The notes under the pieces were generated by a model. That model made no database searches and was not told where the DNA came from. It saw nothing but the letters and a program-made list of their open reading frames with translations. A DNA stretch of 64,000 nucleotides, taken from assembly GCF_014490785.1 (NCBI RefSeq), contig NZ_CP051488.1, forward strand, positions 3,968,001 to 4,032,000, given 5' to 3'. Positions 25,414 through 33,306 of the stretch are shown piece by piece. A program made the translations under genes and the position numbers. The stretch is from Kosakonia sp. SMBL-WEM22 (GTDB lineage Bacteria; Pseudomonadota; Gammaproteobacteria; Enterobacterales; Enterobacteriaceae). Within the stretch, counting starts at the first letter, position 1, and each line of letters opens with the position of its first letter.

Positions 25414-25537
25414 AGGGTGAGCATCACTCATTACTCCCTTATCCTTATATTCAGATTTATACCAATCGTATCGCTGTTATTTAAATGAGGATAATAAAAA
25501 ACGCAAACAATATACACGCGACCGCATCACTGATATA

Positions 25538-25571
25538 AGAAGCGGTGTTATTTGCCAGATACACCGCTTCT
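25538..25571. repeat. Inverted repeat next to the STY0301-like gene
   Basis: A perfect 11-base inverted repeat (AGAAGCGGTGT and its complement) has a 12-base loop, ten bases past the stop of the gene at 25581. On the minus strand the hairpin lacks a downstream T-run, so it may be a weak or processed terminator of the effector-immunity pair. Confidence 0.5.
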
Positions 25572-25580
25572 CTAAAAAAT

Positions 25581-25946
25581 CTATTCGCAGACCGCAACAA
25601 CCTTGCTGTGCTTATTATATGCTACAGAGCATTTTTTGGCGGTGGCCGGAACGATCACCTCAACGGTCTGCTTTGTATTCTTGTAGTGGCATATGAAATA
25701 GAGCGATGTTTTATGCTCTTTAGCTTCATCCTGATAATCAGGTAATGTCCACACTGTCTCCTGGTCACTGTCCGGCATCAGCTCTACTAACGCTTTCGGT
25801 GGCCCGACGAACAGGCTGGCATCGCTTAAGGCATGGGTTTTATCCTGCGTTGTCGGATAGGACGGACAGGTTGTTGACGTTGCATGAACGCCACTCACGG
25901 ATAAAAACAGCCCTGCGCTCAATAACAGCGTCTTACTCCACAACAT
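25581..25946 (-). CDS. STY0301-like periplasmic protein, probable immunity
   Basis: This 121-residue protein begins with a signal peptide (MLWSKTLLLSAGLFLSVSGVHA), so it acts in the periplasm. Four Cys remain (27, 86, 106, 120) in a pattern I associate with the STY0301 family: TCPSYP, a central LVELMPD, SLYFICHY and AKKCSVAY. GGAGATAAC lies before the ATG. The gene overlaps the end of the upstream BPSL0067-like gene by 14 bases, the usual layout for an effector and its immunity protein. Blocking that effector in the periplasm is the inferred role. Confidence 0.68.
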   Translation of the reverse strand: MLWSKTLLLSAGLFLSVSGVHATSTTCPSYPTTQDKTHALSDASLFVGPPKALVELMPDSDQETVWTLPDYQDEAKEHKTSLYFICHYKNTKQTVEVIVPATAKKCSVAYNKHSKVVAVCE

Positions 25947-26352
25947 AATAGTTATCTCCGTTATTTTCCGCGCGGGGTGCCTTATGAAAACGGATGGTGC
26001 GTTTGCTGACATAATGCGGTGTCGCGACTCGTTCACCACCAGGCAGTTTTTTATATGTCATCCACTGATCCAGAACCTGGATTCCGGAGGCATCCAGGCC
26101 CAAATAAATTGCGGCGTGAGAGCTGCCATCCGTATGGTTACCATAACGACCATTTGCATCAAAGGTAGCAATCGCCGTACCGGGTGCGATAGAGGTATTA
26201 CCCTTTACTAACGCCCCTCGTTTCCATGCAACGGTACGCGGCATATTCGCCGCTTTTTGCGTGTACGCTACACACTGCCCATTACCTACAGACTTACCGA
26301 CATAGGCTGACGGCGTGCTTGCGATATATGCCATGAGTTGACTTCCATCCAT
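25933..26352 (-). CDS. BPSL0067-like (CHAP/NlpC-type) protein, probable peptidoglycan-targeting effector
   Basis: This 139-residue protein has a papain-like layout: Cys27 in GNGQCVAYTQ, His79 in SSHAAIYLG and Asp95 in VLDQW. It resembles the BPSL0067 family, whose fold suggests an amidase or peptidase acting on cell wall peptides. No signal peptide is present, so delivery by a secretion system such as type VI is inferred; no such genes are in the window. The start is uncertain: the ATG at 26352 has no good ribosome site, while AGGAG upstream points to an ATG in another frame, so the 5' end may be altered. Confidence 0.62.
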   Translation of the reverse strand: MDGSQLMAYIASTPSAYVGKSVGNGQCVAYTQKAANMPRTVAWKRGALVKGNTSIAPGTAIATFDANGRYGNHTDGSSHAAIYLGLDASGIQVLDQWMTYKKLPGGERVATPHYVSKRTIRFHKAPRAENNGDNYYVVE

Positions 26353-26807
26353 AATGTAAGTGCCGTCATTTTGCTCCTAATGTAAAGTTATGCAAATGAA
26401 GGAGTAGTGCCACGCTCAAATTAAGACTACTCCTGGTTTATTGCCATTTTCACAAGCGCTATCAGCAACTTATTAAAAAAAGGGATGATGCCCGTGCCTC
26501 TGTTGAGCTCGCGTCTCTGATGACCGATTCATGATTTCTGACTGACTGGCGAATGAGTGAGCCTCCGTAGAGGTTGGTGTACTGTTAACCTAACGGAAAA
26601 AGAGAATCTACCTATGAACGCCATAGAAAAAAGCCAGTCGATGAGATAGTGAAAGCTGCGGCTTTGACGAGTTATTTTAAAATAATAAATTTTTGAATAT
26701 TTATCATAACCTATAATTCTACCTACATTGCATGTAGAGCATGAATAACAGATGTTGATTAACCTCAATTAAGCGTCACTATCAAGCCGCCGAAATTTCC
26801 ACATGCA
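26353..26807. other. Region without genes
   Basis: About 450 A+T-rich bases. An eight-base hairpin GGAGTAGT/ACTACTCC lies at 26401-26433 near the start of the effector gene. The minus-strand frame at 26529-26768 has no ribosome site and an unlikely composition, so it is not called. Confidence 0.4.
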
Positions 26808-26942
26808 CTAGCTTGATATAGCTGACAGGAGATACCCAGGCGCGGCGATCTGCGTTGTCAGACGCCGGTCGACGACATCCTGAATGATTTTGAGTCGATT
26901 AACTTCATCCAAAGTAAAAAACTCCGCTACATGAGCCGTCAT
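26808..26942 (-). mobile_element. ISNCY-like transposase remnant (N-terminus only)
   Basis: The first 34 codons read MTAHVAEFFTLDEVNRLKII, then QDVVDRRLTTQIAA, which is the start of the DNA-binding helix-turn-helix of ISNCY-type transposases. After IAA the frame changes to an unrelated short tail and stops, so the rest is deleted. To its right, GGACAT motifs at about 26970-27000 may belong to the element end. It cannot be active. Confidence 0.5.
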
Positions 26943-27065
26943 CACAATCCCTTGAGGGTAAATCTACGTGACGGACATCTTAACTTAGCCCCGAACGGAC
27001 ATTACCACTTTGCTACTACATAGATGATGTCCATTTTCAGAAAAAGTTTGAGCTAATACACGTTA

Positions 27066-27761
27066 TCAGTTCAGCGGTGTCAGAGCGCTCAGTTTAACAA
27101 AACCACGTCTGTTGCTCAGATGCCCTTTTTCCGCTTCATCGTAAATTGCAACATAGATCCACGCTTTATCGACGGTTCTGATTTTAGCCAGCGTTTCATT
27201 ACTGTTGACTGAGGCCAAATCTGACGCTGTTTCACTGGCCTCGCTTTTCAGGGATAACGTTTTTTCACCCTCTTTCAATTGATACAACACGAGATAAGGC
27301 GTATCTGATCCACAGCCGCCAAAATCCTGGGTCATCATATCGTCAGCGTTTTGCGCAGCATTATCCGGCTGAAATGACTGCAGATCGGCTTTATAGTTAT
27401 CTGCGTTGCACTCCATATAGTTAACCACCGCAGGTACTTTAATCGTACCGGGTTGGTTAACGTACCACTCTTTAAAGGTAAAGAAGTTATCCGGGATATT
27501 CTTAAAGGTCTTTTTTATAAATGCGATTTTCTGCGCTTCACTGCCTTTAGCAGTAATATCAATTACTTTGTTATCTTTCTTTTTATTACCCAAGGCAAAA
27601 TAGCGAAACTCTAACTCTGGCGTGTTGACCGTTGCATCAGCATTCCAGTTCGGTTGCCAGTAAGCCTGGAGTACACCGTTCTTTATTTCCACCGTCGCCA
27701 TTGCGCGAAGAGAGAATACAGAAATAAAAATAAGGAACATCAAGCTGGCGTATTTTTCCAT
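27066..27761 (-). CDS. Periplasmic protein with SH3-like C-terminus, probable immunity to the DUF5675-like effector
   Basis: This 231-residue protein begins with a signal peptide (MEKYASLMFLIFISVFSLRAMA). The middle part contains FFTFKEWYVNQPGTIKVPAVVNY. Residues about 165-231 (SLKSEASETASDLASVNSNE, then WIYVAIYDEA and NRRGFVKLSALTP) look like a bacterial SH3 domain, which in other proteins binds peptidoglycan. It overlaps the upstream DUF5675-like gene by 22 bases. The layout and secretion suggest it guards the periplasm against that protein; this is inferred. An ATG seven codons upstream is possible but would lengthen the overlap. Confidence 0.6.
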   Translation of the reverse strand: MEKYASLMFLIFISVFSLRAMATVEIKNGVLQAYWQPNWNADATVNTPELEFRYFALGNKKKDNKVIDITAKGSEAQKIAFIKKTFKNIPDNFFTFKEWYVNQPGTIKVPAVVNYMECNADNYKADLQSFQPDNAAQNADDMMTQDFGGCGSDTPYLVLYQLKEGEKTLSLKSEASETASDLASVNSNETLAKIRTVDKAWIYVAIYDEAEKGHLSNRRGFVKLSALTPLN

Positions 27762-28195
27762 TTTTTGCAATCCACGTAGCATGAGGTGATTAATACATTA
27801 AAATTTTCTATCCCTTTATCAACCATCAATTGCTTAATCTCTTCATATAACCCCAGACTTTGCCCTATTCGGCCATCTCCCTTTGACTTCCCGGGCAATA
27901 AACAACCGTCCGTGTCGGCGGGAACGTTGCCTGGATGGATCAGTATAGCGCGACTTGAGGGTACACTCGCATTGAACAAATTAGGTAATGGACTGAATTT
28001 CCGCATTCTGCTGCTGGCATACCATTTCAAGCTATAGGCGCCGTCAGGGATTCTTTTTCGTAAATTTGCTTCCGTCGTATCCGGCCCGGGGCGTTCCAGA
28101 AAATAACCGGAGATTTCAGTGCCGGATATCGAGGATTCACTTATTGTTGATTTTTCGCTCTGCCATAAGCGTTTGATGAAAATAGTGTAAGACAT
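27740..28195 (-). CDS. DUF5675-like protein, probable cell-wall-active effector
   Basis: This 151-residue protein has the DUF5675 pattern: LRKRIPDGAYSLKWYAS followed by AILIHPGNVPADTDGCLLPG with His87 and Cys98. The spacing of His and Cys recalls the HxGN...GC site of L,D-transpeptidase-like enzymes, including the Salmonella type VI effector Tlde1; this parallel is mine. No signal peptide is present, so entry to the target periplasm would need a secretion machine. The signal-peptide-bearing gene overlapping its end supports an effector-immunity pair. The ribosome site is weak (GATGGAATAA). Confidence 0.62.
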   Translation of the reverse strand: MSYTIFIKRLWQSEKSTISESSISGTEISGYFLERPGPDTTEANLRKRIPDGAYSLKWYASSRMRKFSPLPNLFNASVPSSRAILIHPGNVPADTDGCLLPGKSKGDGRIGQSLGLYEEIKQLMVDKGIENFNVLITSCYVDCKKWKNTPA

Positions 28196-28312
28196 GATGA
28201 TTTATTCCATCTTGTTTTTATTGCTCTCTCACTTGTACTTATCATATGAAAGAGAGCTTTATTTCATTATTCCGGCGCAAACAAAATGCGTAGTTAGGAT
28301 TATTCCTATAAG

Positions 28313-28439
28313 GGCTTTGTTGCCCACTCAGTCGCTGATTTGCAACCGCACGGTTCCGGTCTGCATACTCCACCGGCCAGTATCCTGCCCCCTTTCGCGG
28401 AGGAATTAAGGCGCTGATTTTCTTCCGGCGCAGTTCCAT
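28313..28439 (-). mobile_element. IS5/IS903-like element remnant
   Basis: On the minus strand 39 codons read KISALIPPRKGAGYWPVEY and DRNRAVANQRLSG, an internal part of IS903-type transposases (IS5 family). They are joined directly to CAACAAAGCC, the complement of the IS903 terminal repeat start GGCTTTGTTG at 28313-28322. The part between has been deleted, as has the other end. It abuts the truncated integrase and probably interrupted it. Confidence 0.6.
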
Positions 28440-28451
28440 AGAGGGGGTAGG

Positions 28452-29518
28452 TCACTCCGTTAGATACTTTTTCTGGATTGGTCGTCTTGTTGGTGTAGAC
28501 GGAAAAAGATAAGTGTTCGAGTTGAGGCGGAGCACTTTTAGAAAATCTATAGCCTGTGTAGATAGCTGAACGTAACGTTCCACGCCTGTTTTCGTCTCTC
28601 TCAGGTATATCGCCCCCTTCTCCAGATCAACATCCTTCCACGCCATGTCACAGACCTCTCCGGTACGGCAACCTGTCCACAAGGTAAGACGAAGCACGTT
28701 TTTGATTGTTGGGAAAAAGCAGAGCCTGGCAGCCACTGGAGAAACTTTTTAAGCACAGCTTCACTCAGCACACGCGTACCACGATTATTAGTAAGCTTGA
28801 TTCGAGTCTGACGGAGGCTGGACTTTGCCAACAGAGCGGAATTTGCAAAGCTGGCATCAAAACGCCCCAGACCAATAGCGAACTCGTAGGCCAAAAACAA
28901 CTCCCGTAGAACGTTACCGGCTTGCACTTTTGCTCCTGTGGCAACAATGCCATTGGTAAGCGTAATCACGTCATTGTGTGTGATTTCAGCGGCATTATGA
29001 TCGCCCAGCTTATCTACCGCATCGGCATACAGTGTCCTGGGCACTTCATCCTGGCCTTTCTTCTTCCGGGCTCCCGGAATAATTTTGCCATCCTTAGTTT
29101 TGCGGTCCTCAATGCGCTCAGTCAGGTAGAGTTCGACCAAACCCTGAATAGTTAGCTCAGGCACTTTGGCCTGTTCAGCCTCGATTGCACGAAGTTGTTT
29201 TTCCTGCCTGAGCTCTGATCACCGACCTTCCTGACGGAGGAGCTTTAATTCGTTGAGTTTAAGGCGTGCAGCGGCGAGAGAAGTGTGCGGGAAGTTGCCA
29301 ATTTTGACCTGAGCAAGTTTTCCAGTCACAGGGCTCGTGTAACGGTAGAAAAAAGATTTAACACCCGTCGCACCAGAGGAGACACGTAAACCACGATTTT
29401 CGCCAATATCAGCTTTATCTTTGTCGCCTGGCGTCATCATTTCTATCGCTTTAAACGACAGTGGCTTTGCCTCTTGTTTTCCTGCCATAAAGACTTCGTT
29501 ATCATGCTCCCTACGCAT
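28452..29518 (-). pseudogene. Broken tyrosine-type integrase (DUF4102/P4-like)
   Basis: The remains read, in order: an N-terminal DUF4102-like part (KAIEMMTPGDKDKADIGENR, 29219-29518), a core-binding part (28601-29164), and the start of the catalytic domain (TLWTGCRTGEVCDMAWKDVD, 28452-28736), which includes the first catalytic Arg. An in-frame TGA at 29219-29221 splits the first two parts, a frameshift near 28715 splits the second and third, and the gene stops before the conserved His-X-X-Arg and Tyr, where IS903-like DNA begins. It is therefore inactive. It marks the right end of an integrated island beside mutS. Confidence 0.85.
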
Positions 29519-29528
29519 TTATGAAACG

Positions 29529-29611
29529 AAATGTAGGTTGTGCTGTAAGTAGCCATATTTTACCAGGCTATAGGTTGGCAAGGTACACTTTAACCTACAT
29601 TTAAATGTAGG
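29529..29611. repeat. Palindrome and repeats between integrase and mutS (possible arm or att sites)
   Basis: A perfect 18-base palindrome, CCTACATTTAAATGTAGG, lies at 29594-29611. Its half AAATGTAGG recurs at 29529-29537. Repeated short motifs next to an integrase gene are typical of arm-type binding sites. No matching direct repeat was found at the left edge of the island, so the att core is not identified. Confidence 0.45.
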
Positions 29612-29705
29612 ATTTCATGAGATCCAATGAGACAAAGTGAAACTCAATGAGAACAAAAAACATCACTAACTCATTAAAATTTAAGAAAATGGACATCACA
29701 AGCCG

Positions 29706-32267
29706 ATGAGTACACTAGAGAATTTCGACGCCCATACGCCCATGATGCAGCAGTACCTGAAGCTCAAAGCGCAGCATCCGGACATTCTGCTCTTTTATCG
29801 CATGGGCGACTTCTATGAGCTCTTTTATGACGATGCAAAACGCGCGTCGCAGCTAATGGATATCTCCCTGACCAAACGAGGTGCTTCTGCCGGAGAGCCG
29901 ATCCCAATGGCGGGCGTGCCGCATCATGCGGTGGAGAACTACCTGGCAAAGCTGGTGAGCCTTGGTGAATCAGTAGCGATTTGCGAGCAGATTGGCGATC
30001 CGGCCACCAGCAAGGGGCCGGTTGAGCGCAAGGTTGTACGCATCGTCACGCCAGGCACCATTAGTGATGAAGCGCTACTACAGGAGCGCCAGGATAACCT
30101 GCTGGCCGCCATCTGGCAGGATAGCAAAGGCTTTGGCTACGCCACGCTGGATATCAGCTCCGGGCGTTTTCGTCTCAGTGAACCGGCCGACCGCGAAACC
30201 ATGGCTGCTGAACTGCAGCGCACCAACCCTGCCGAGCTGCTCTATGCGGAAGATTTCGCGGAAACCGCGCTGATTGAAGGCCGACGCGGGTTGCGTCGCC
30301 GCCCGCTGTGGGAGTTCGAAATCGATACCGCCCGCCAGCAGCTCAACATGCAGTTTGGCACCCGTGATTTGATTGGCTTCGGCGTTGAGAATGCCGCGCG
30401 CGGCCTGTGCGCCGCCGGCTGCCTGTTGCAGTACGTCAAAGATACGCAACGTACCGCGCTGCCCCATATCCGCTCTATTACTATGGAGCGTCAGCAGGAC
30501 ACCATTATTATGGATGCTGCTACGCGCCGTAACCTGGAGATCACCCAGAACCTCGGAGGCGGGATTGAAAGCACCCTGGCCTCGGTGCTCGACCGCACTG
30601 TCACGCCGATGGGCAGCCGTATGCTGAAACGCTGGCTGCACATGCCGGTACGCGACACGAAAGTGCTTACCGAGCGTCAGCAAACCATCAGCGCGCTGCA
30701 AGATCGCGCCGCCGAGCTGCAACCGGTATTGCGCCAGGTGGGCGATCTGGAGCGTATTCTGGCGCGTCTGGCGCTGCGTACCGCCCGCCCGCGCGACCTG
30801 GCGCGTATGCGCTACGCCTTCCAGCAACTGCCGGAGCTACGCGCACAGCTGGCTGACGTCGACTGCGCGCCGGTGCAGGCGCTGCGAGAGAAAATGGGCG
30901 AGTTCAGCGAACTGCGCGAACTGCTTGAGCGCGCCATTATTGAAGCCCCACCGGTGCTGGTGCGTGACGGCGGCGTCATTGCCCCCGGCTATCATGCTGA
31001 ACTGGATGAGTGGCGCAGCCTCGCCGATGGCGCGACAGATTATCTCGACCGGCTGGAGATCCGTGAACGTGAGCGCCTGGGACTCGACACTCTGAAAGTG
31101 GGTTATAACGCGGTGCATGGCTACTTTATCCAGATCAGCCGCGGGCAGAGCCATCTCGCGCCGATCCACTATGTGCGCCGCCAGACGCTGAAAAACGCCG
31201 AGCGCTACATCATTCCTGAACTGAAAGAGTATGAAGACAAAGTTCTCACCTCGAAGGGCAAAGCGCTGGCGCTGGAAAAGCAGCTCTATGAAGAGCTGTT
31301 CGATCTGTTGATGCCACACCTCGGCGACCTGCAGCAGAGCGCCTCCGCGCTGGCGGAGCTGGATGTGCTGGTAAACCTCGCCGAGCGTGCCGACACCCTG
31401 AACTACTGCTGCCCAACCTTTAGCGATAAGCCGGGCATCCGCATTAGCGAAGGGCGTCACCCGGTGGTGGAGCAGGTGCTGAAAGAGCCGTTTATTGCCA
31501 ACCCGCTCAACCTGTCGCCACAGCGCCGGATGCTGATTATCACCGGCCCAAATATGGGCGGTAAAAGTACCTATATGCGCCAGACCGCGCTGATTGCTCT
31601 GCTGGCCTATATCGGCAGTTATGTCCCGGCGCAGAAGGTCGAGATTGGCCCTATCGACCGCATCTTCACCCGCGTTGGCGCGGCGGACGATCTCGCCAGC
31701 GGGCGTTCAACCTTTATGGTTGAGATGACCGAAACCGCCAACATTCTGCATAACGCCACCGAGAACAGTCTGGTACTGATGGATGAGATTGGTCGCGGCA
31801 CCTCAACCTACGACGGACTGTCGCTGGCGTGGGCCTGTGCGGAGAATCTGGCGAATAAGATCAAAGCGCTGACGCTGTTTGCCACCCACTACTTTGAGCT
31901 GACGCAGCTACCGGAGAAGATGGAGGGCGTGGCGAATGTGCACCTCGACGCGATTGAGCATGGCGATACCATCGCCTTTATGCACAGCGTGCAGGATGGC
32001 GCGGCGAGCAAGAGTTACGGCCTTGCGGTCGCGGCGCTGGCGGGCGTGCCGAAAGAGGTGATCAAGCGCGCGCGCGGCAAGCTGCGTGAGCTGGAGAGCC
32101 TCTCACCGAGTGCAGCGGGCACACAGATTGACGGCACGCAGATGTCGCTGCTTGCGCCAGCGGAAGAGACCAGCCCGGCGGTAGAGGCGCTGGAGAATCT
32201 CGATCCGGACAGCCTGACACCGCGCCAGGCGCTGGAGTGGATCTACCGCTTAAAAAACCTCGTCTAA
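29706..32267 (+). CDS. mutS: MutS, DNA mismatch recognition ATPase
   Basis: This 853-residue protein has the same length as E. coli MutS. Phe36 and Glu38 in GDFYELF are the mismatch-contacting residues. The Walker A GPNMGGKST is near residue 615, and Walker B LVLMDEIGRGTSTYDG follows. MutS dimers find mismatches and recruit MutL. The ATG follows ACAAGCCG, a weak ribosome site. The gene forms the right border of the accessory region; upstream lies a dead integrase. Confidence 0.97.
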   Translation: MSTLENFDAHTPMMQQYLKLKAQHPDILLFYRMGDFYELFYDDAKRASQLMDISLTKRGASAGEPIPMAGVPHHAVENYLAKLVSLGESVAICEQIGDPATSKGPVERKVVRIVTPGTISDEALLQERQDNLLAAIWQDSKGFGYATLDISSGRFRLSEPADRETMAAELQRTNPAELLYAEDFAETALIEGRRGLRRRPLWEFEIDTARQQLNMQFGTRDLIGFGVENAARGLCAAGCLLQYVKDTQRTALPHIRSITMERQQDTIIMDAATRRNLEITQNLGGGIESTLASVLDRTVTPMGSRMLKRWLHMPVRDTKVLTERQQTISALQDRAAELQPVLRQVGDLERILARLALRTARPRDLARMRYAFQQLPELRAQLADVDCAPVQALREKMGEFSELRELLERAIIEAPPVLVRDGGVIAPGYHAELDEWRSLADGATDYLDRLEIRERERLGLDTLKVGYNAVHGYFIQISRGQSHLAPIHYVRRQTLKNAERYIIPELKEYEDKVLTSKGKALALEKQLYEELFDLLMPHLGDLQQSASALAELDVLVNLAERADTLNYCCPTFSDKPGIRISEGRHPVVEQVLKEPFIANPLNLSPQRRMLIITGPNMGGKSTYMRQTALIALLAYIGSYVPAQKVEIGPIDRIFTRVGAADDLASGRSTFMVEMTETANILHNATENSLVLMDEIGRGTSTYDGLSLAWACAENLANKIKALTLFATHYFELTQLPEKMEGVANVHLDAIEHGDTIAFMHSVQDGAASKSYGLAVAALAGVPKEVIKRARGKLRELESLSPSAAGTQIDGTQMSLLAPAEETSPAVEALENLDPDSLTPRQALEWIYRLKNLV

Positions 32268-32292
32268 CAAACGCTGCCGGATGGCGATGATC

Positions 32293-33198
32293 TCATCCGG
32301 CAACACCTTCCTGCGCTACCCAATGGCGTAAAAAATCGACCAGCGCGCGCACTTTGGCAGAGAGATGCTGCGTATCGGCATACACCGCATAAACCCCTTG
32401 CGGCGCAAACCTCCACTCAGGCAACAGATGTACCAGCCGCCCTTCAGCCAGCGCGTTTTGCACCAGCCACGCTGGCAGCAGCGCCACGCCACAGCCGGCA
32501 AGGGCAAATGACATCAAGGCTTGCGCACTGTCAGCGAAAATGCGTGCTGGCTGCTTTATCTCCAGCGTTTCTCCGCTGCCCGCCGCGTCAGTGACCTGCC
32601 AGCGCAGCGGGGAAGCGAGCCGCTCATGAATAATCCACGGCGCGTGTGCCAGGGCGTGCAGCGTCGTTATCGGATGCTGGCTGAGCCACTGCGGCGCGGC
32701 AACCGGAAGAATATCAAAGCGTGAAATCAGTGCTGCGTGATAGCGGGAGTCGGCCAGCGTGCCAAGGCGAATAGCGACGTCGAAACGCTCGCTAATCAGA
32801 TCCGCGTGATGGGACGAGGAGACGTGGCGAATACGCAATGCCGGGTGACACTCGCTGAAAGCCGCCAGCGCAGGGATCACCACCTGCGCGCCATACTCAG
32901 GCGTGGTGGTGATGCGCAGCTCGCCGCTGAGCCCGATATGGTTTGCCTGTACCTCATCCTGCAAGTTTTCAGCATCCCGTAACAGCGCCACGCCGCGCTG
33001 GTAAAAGAGGCTCCCCGCCTCGGTGAGCGTTAAGCGGCGGGTGGAGCGCAGCAGCAGCGCCACGCCCAGCGAATCCTCCAGCTGGCGGATATTGAAACTG
33101 AGCACCGCTTTTGTCTGCCCGAGCGTTGCCGCCGCGGCGGTAAAACTGCCGGTGTCGACGACGGCGATAAACATGGCGACGCGTTGCAGATTGAGCAT
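32293..33198 (-). CDS. LysR-family regulator
   Basis: This 301-residue protein has an N-terminal winged helix (MLNLQRVAMFIAVVDTGSF, LGQTKAVLSFNIRQLEDSLG) and a C-terminal periplasmic-binding-like effector domain. The start at 33198 is fixed by GAGAGAAG upstream and by the family pattern; the frame is open 73 codons further. It is divergent from the MFS exporter gene with 108 bases between them, so it probably regulates that gene and the small gene behind it. The effector is unknown. Confidence 0.88.
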   Translation of the reverse strand: MLNLQRVAMFIAVVDTGSFTAAAATLGQTKAVLSFNIRQLEDSLGVALLLRSTRRLTLTEAGSLFYQRGVALLRDAENLQDEVQANHIGLSGELRITTTPEYGAQVVIPALAAFSECHPALRIRHVSSSHHADLISERFDVAIRLGTLADSRYHAALISRFDILPVAAPQWLSQHPITTLHALAHAPWIIHERLASPLRWQVTDAAGSGETLEIKQPARIFADSAQALMSFALAGCGVALLPAWLVQNALAEGRLVHLLPEWRFAPQGVYAVYADTQHLSAKVRALVDFLRHWVAQEGVAG

Positions 33199-33306
33199 CG
33201 CTTCTCTCGTGATTGTCAAAACAGGTTTGACAGTATATCGCCACCTGCGGCGTTTATCCCCCTCGGGCCAGCGGCTACAGTAGCGCTCCGCACAGAAGGA
33301 GGAAAA

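Noticed and set aside
26529..26768. 79-codon minus-strand ORF
   Set aside because: No ribosome site and unlikely composition in a decayed region.
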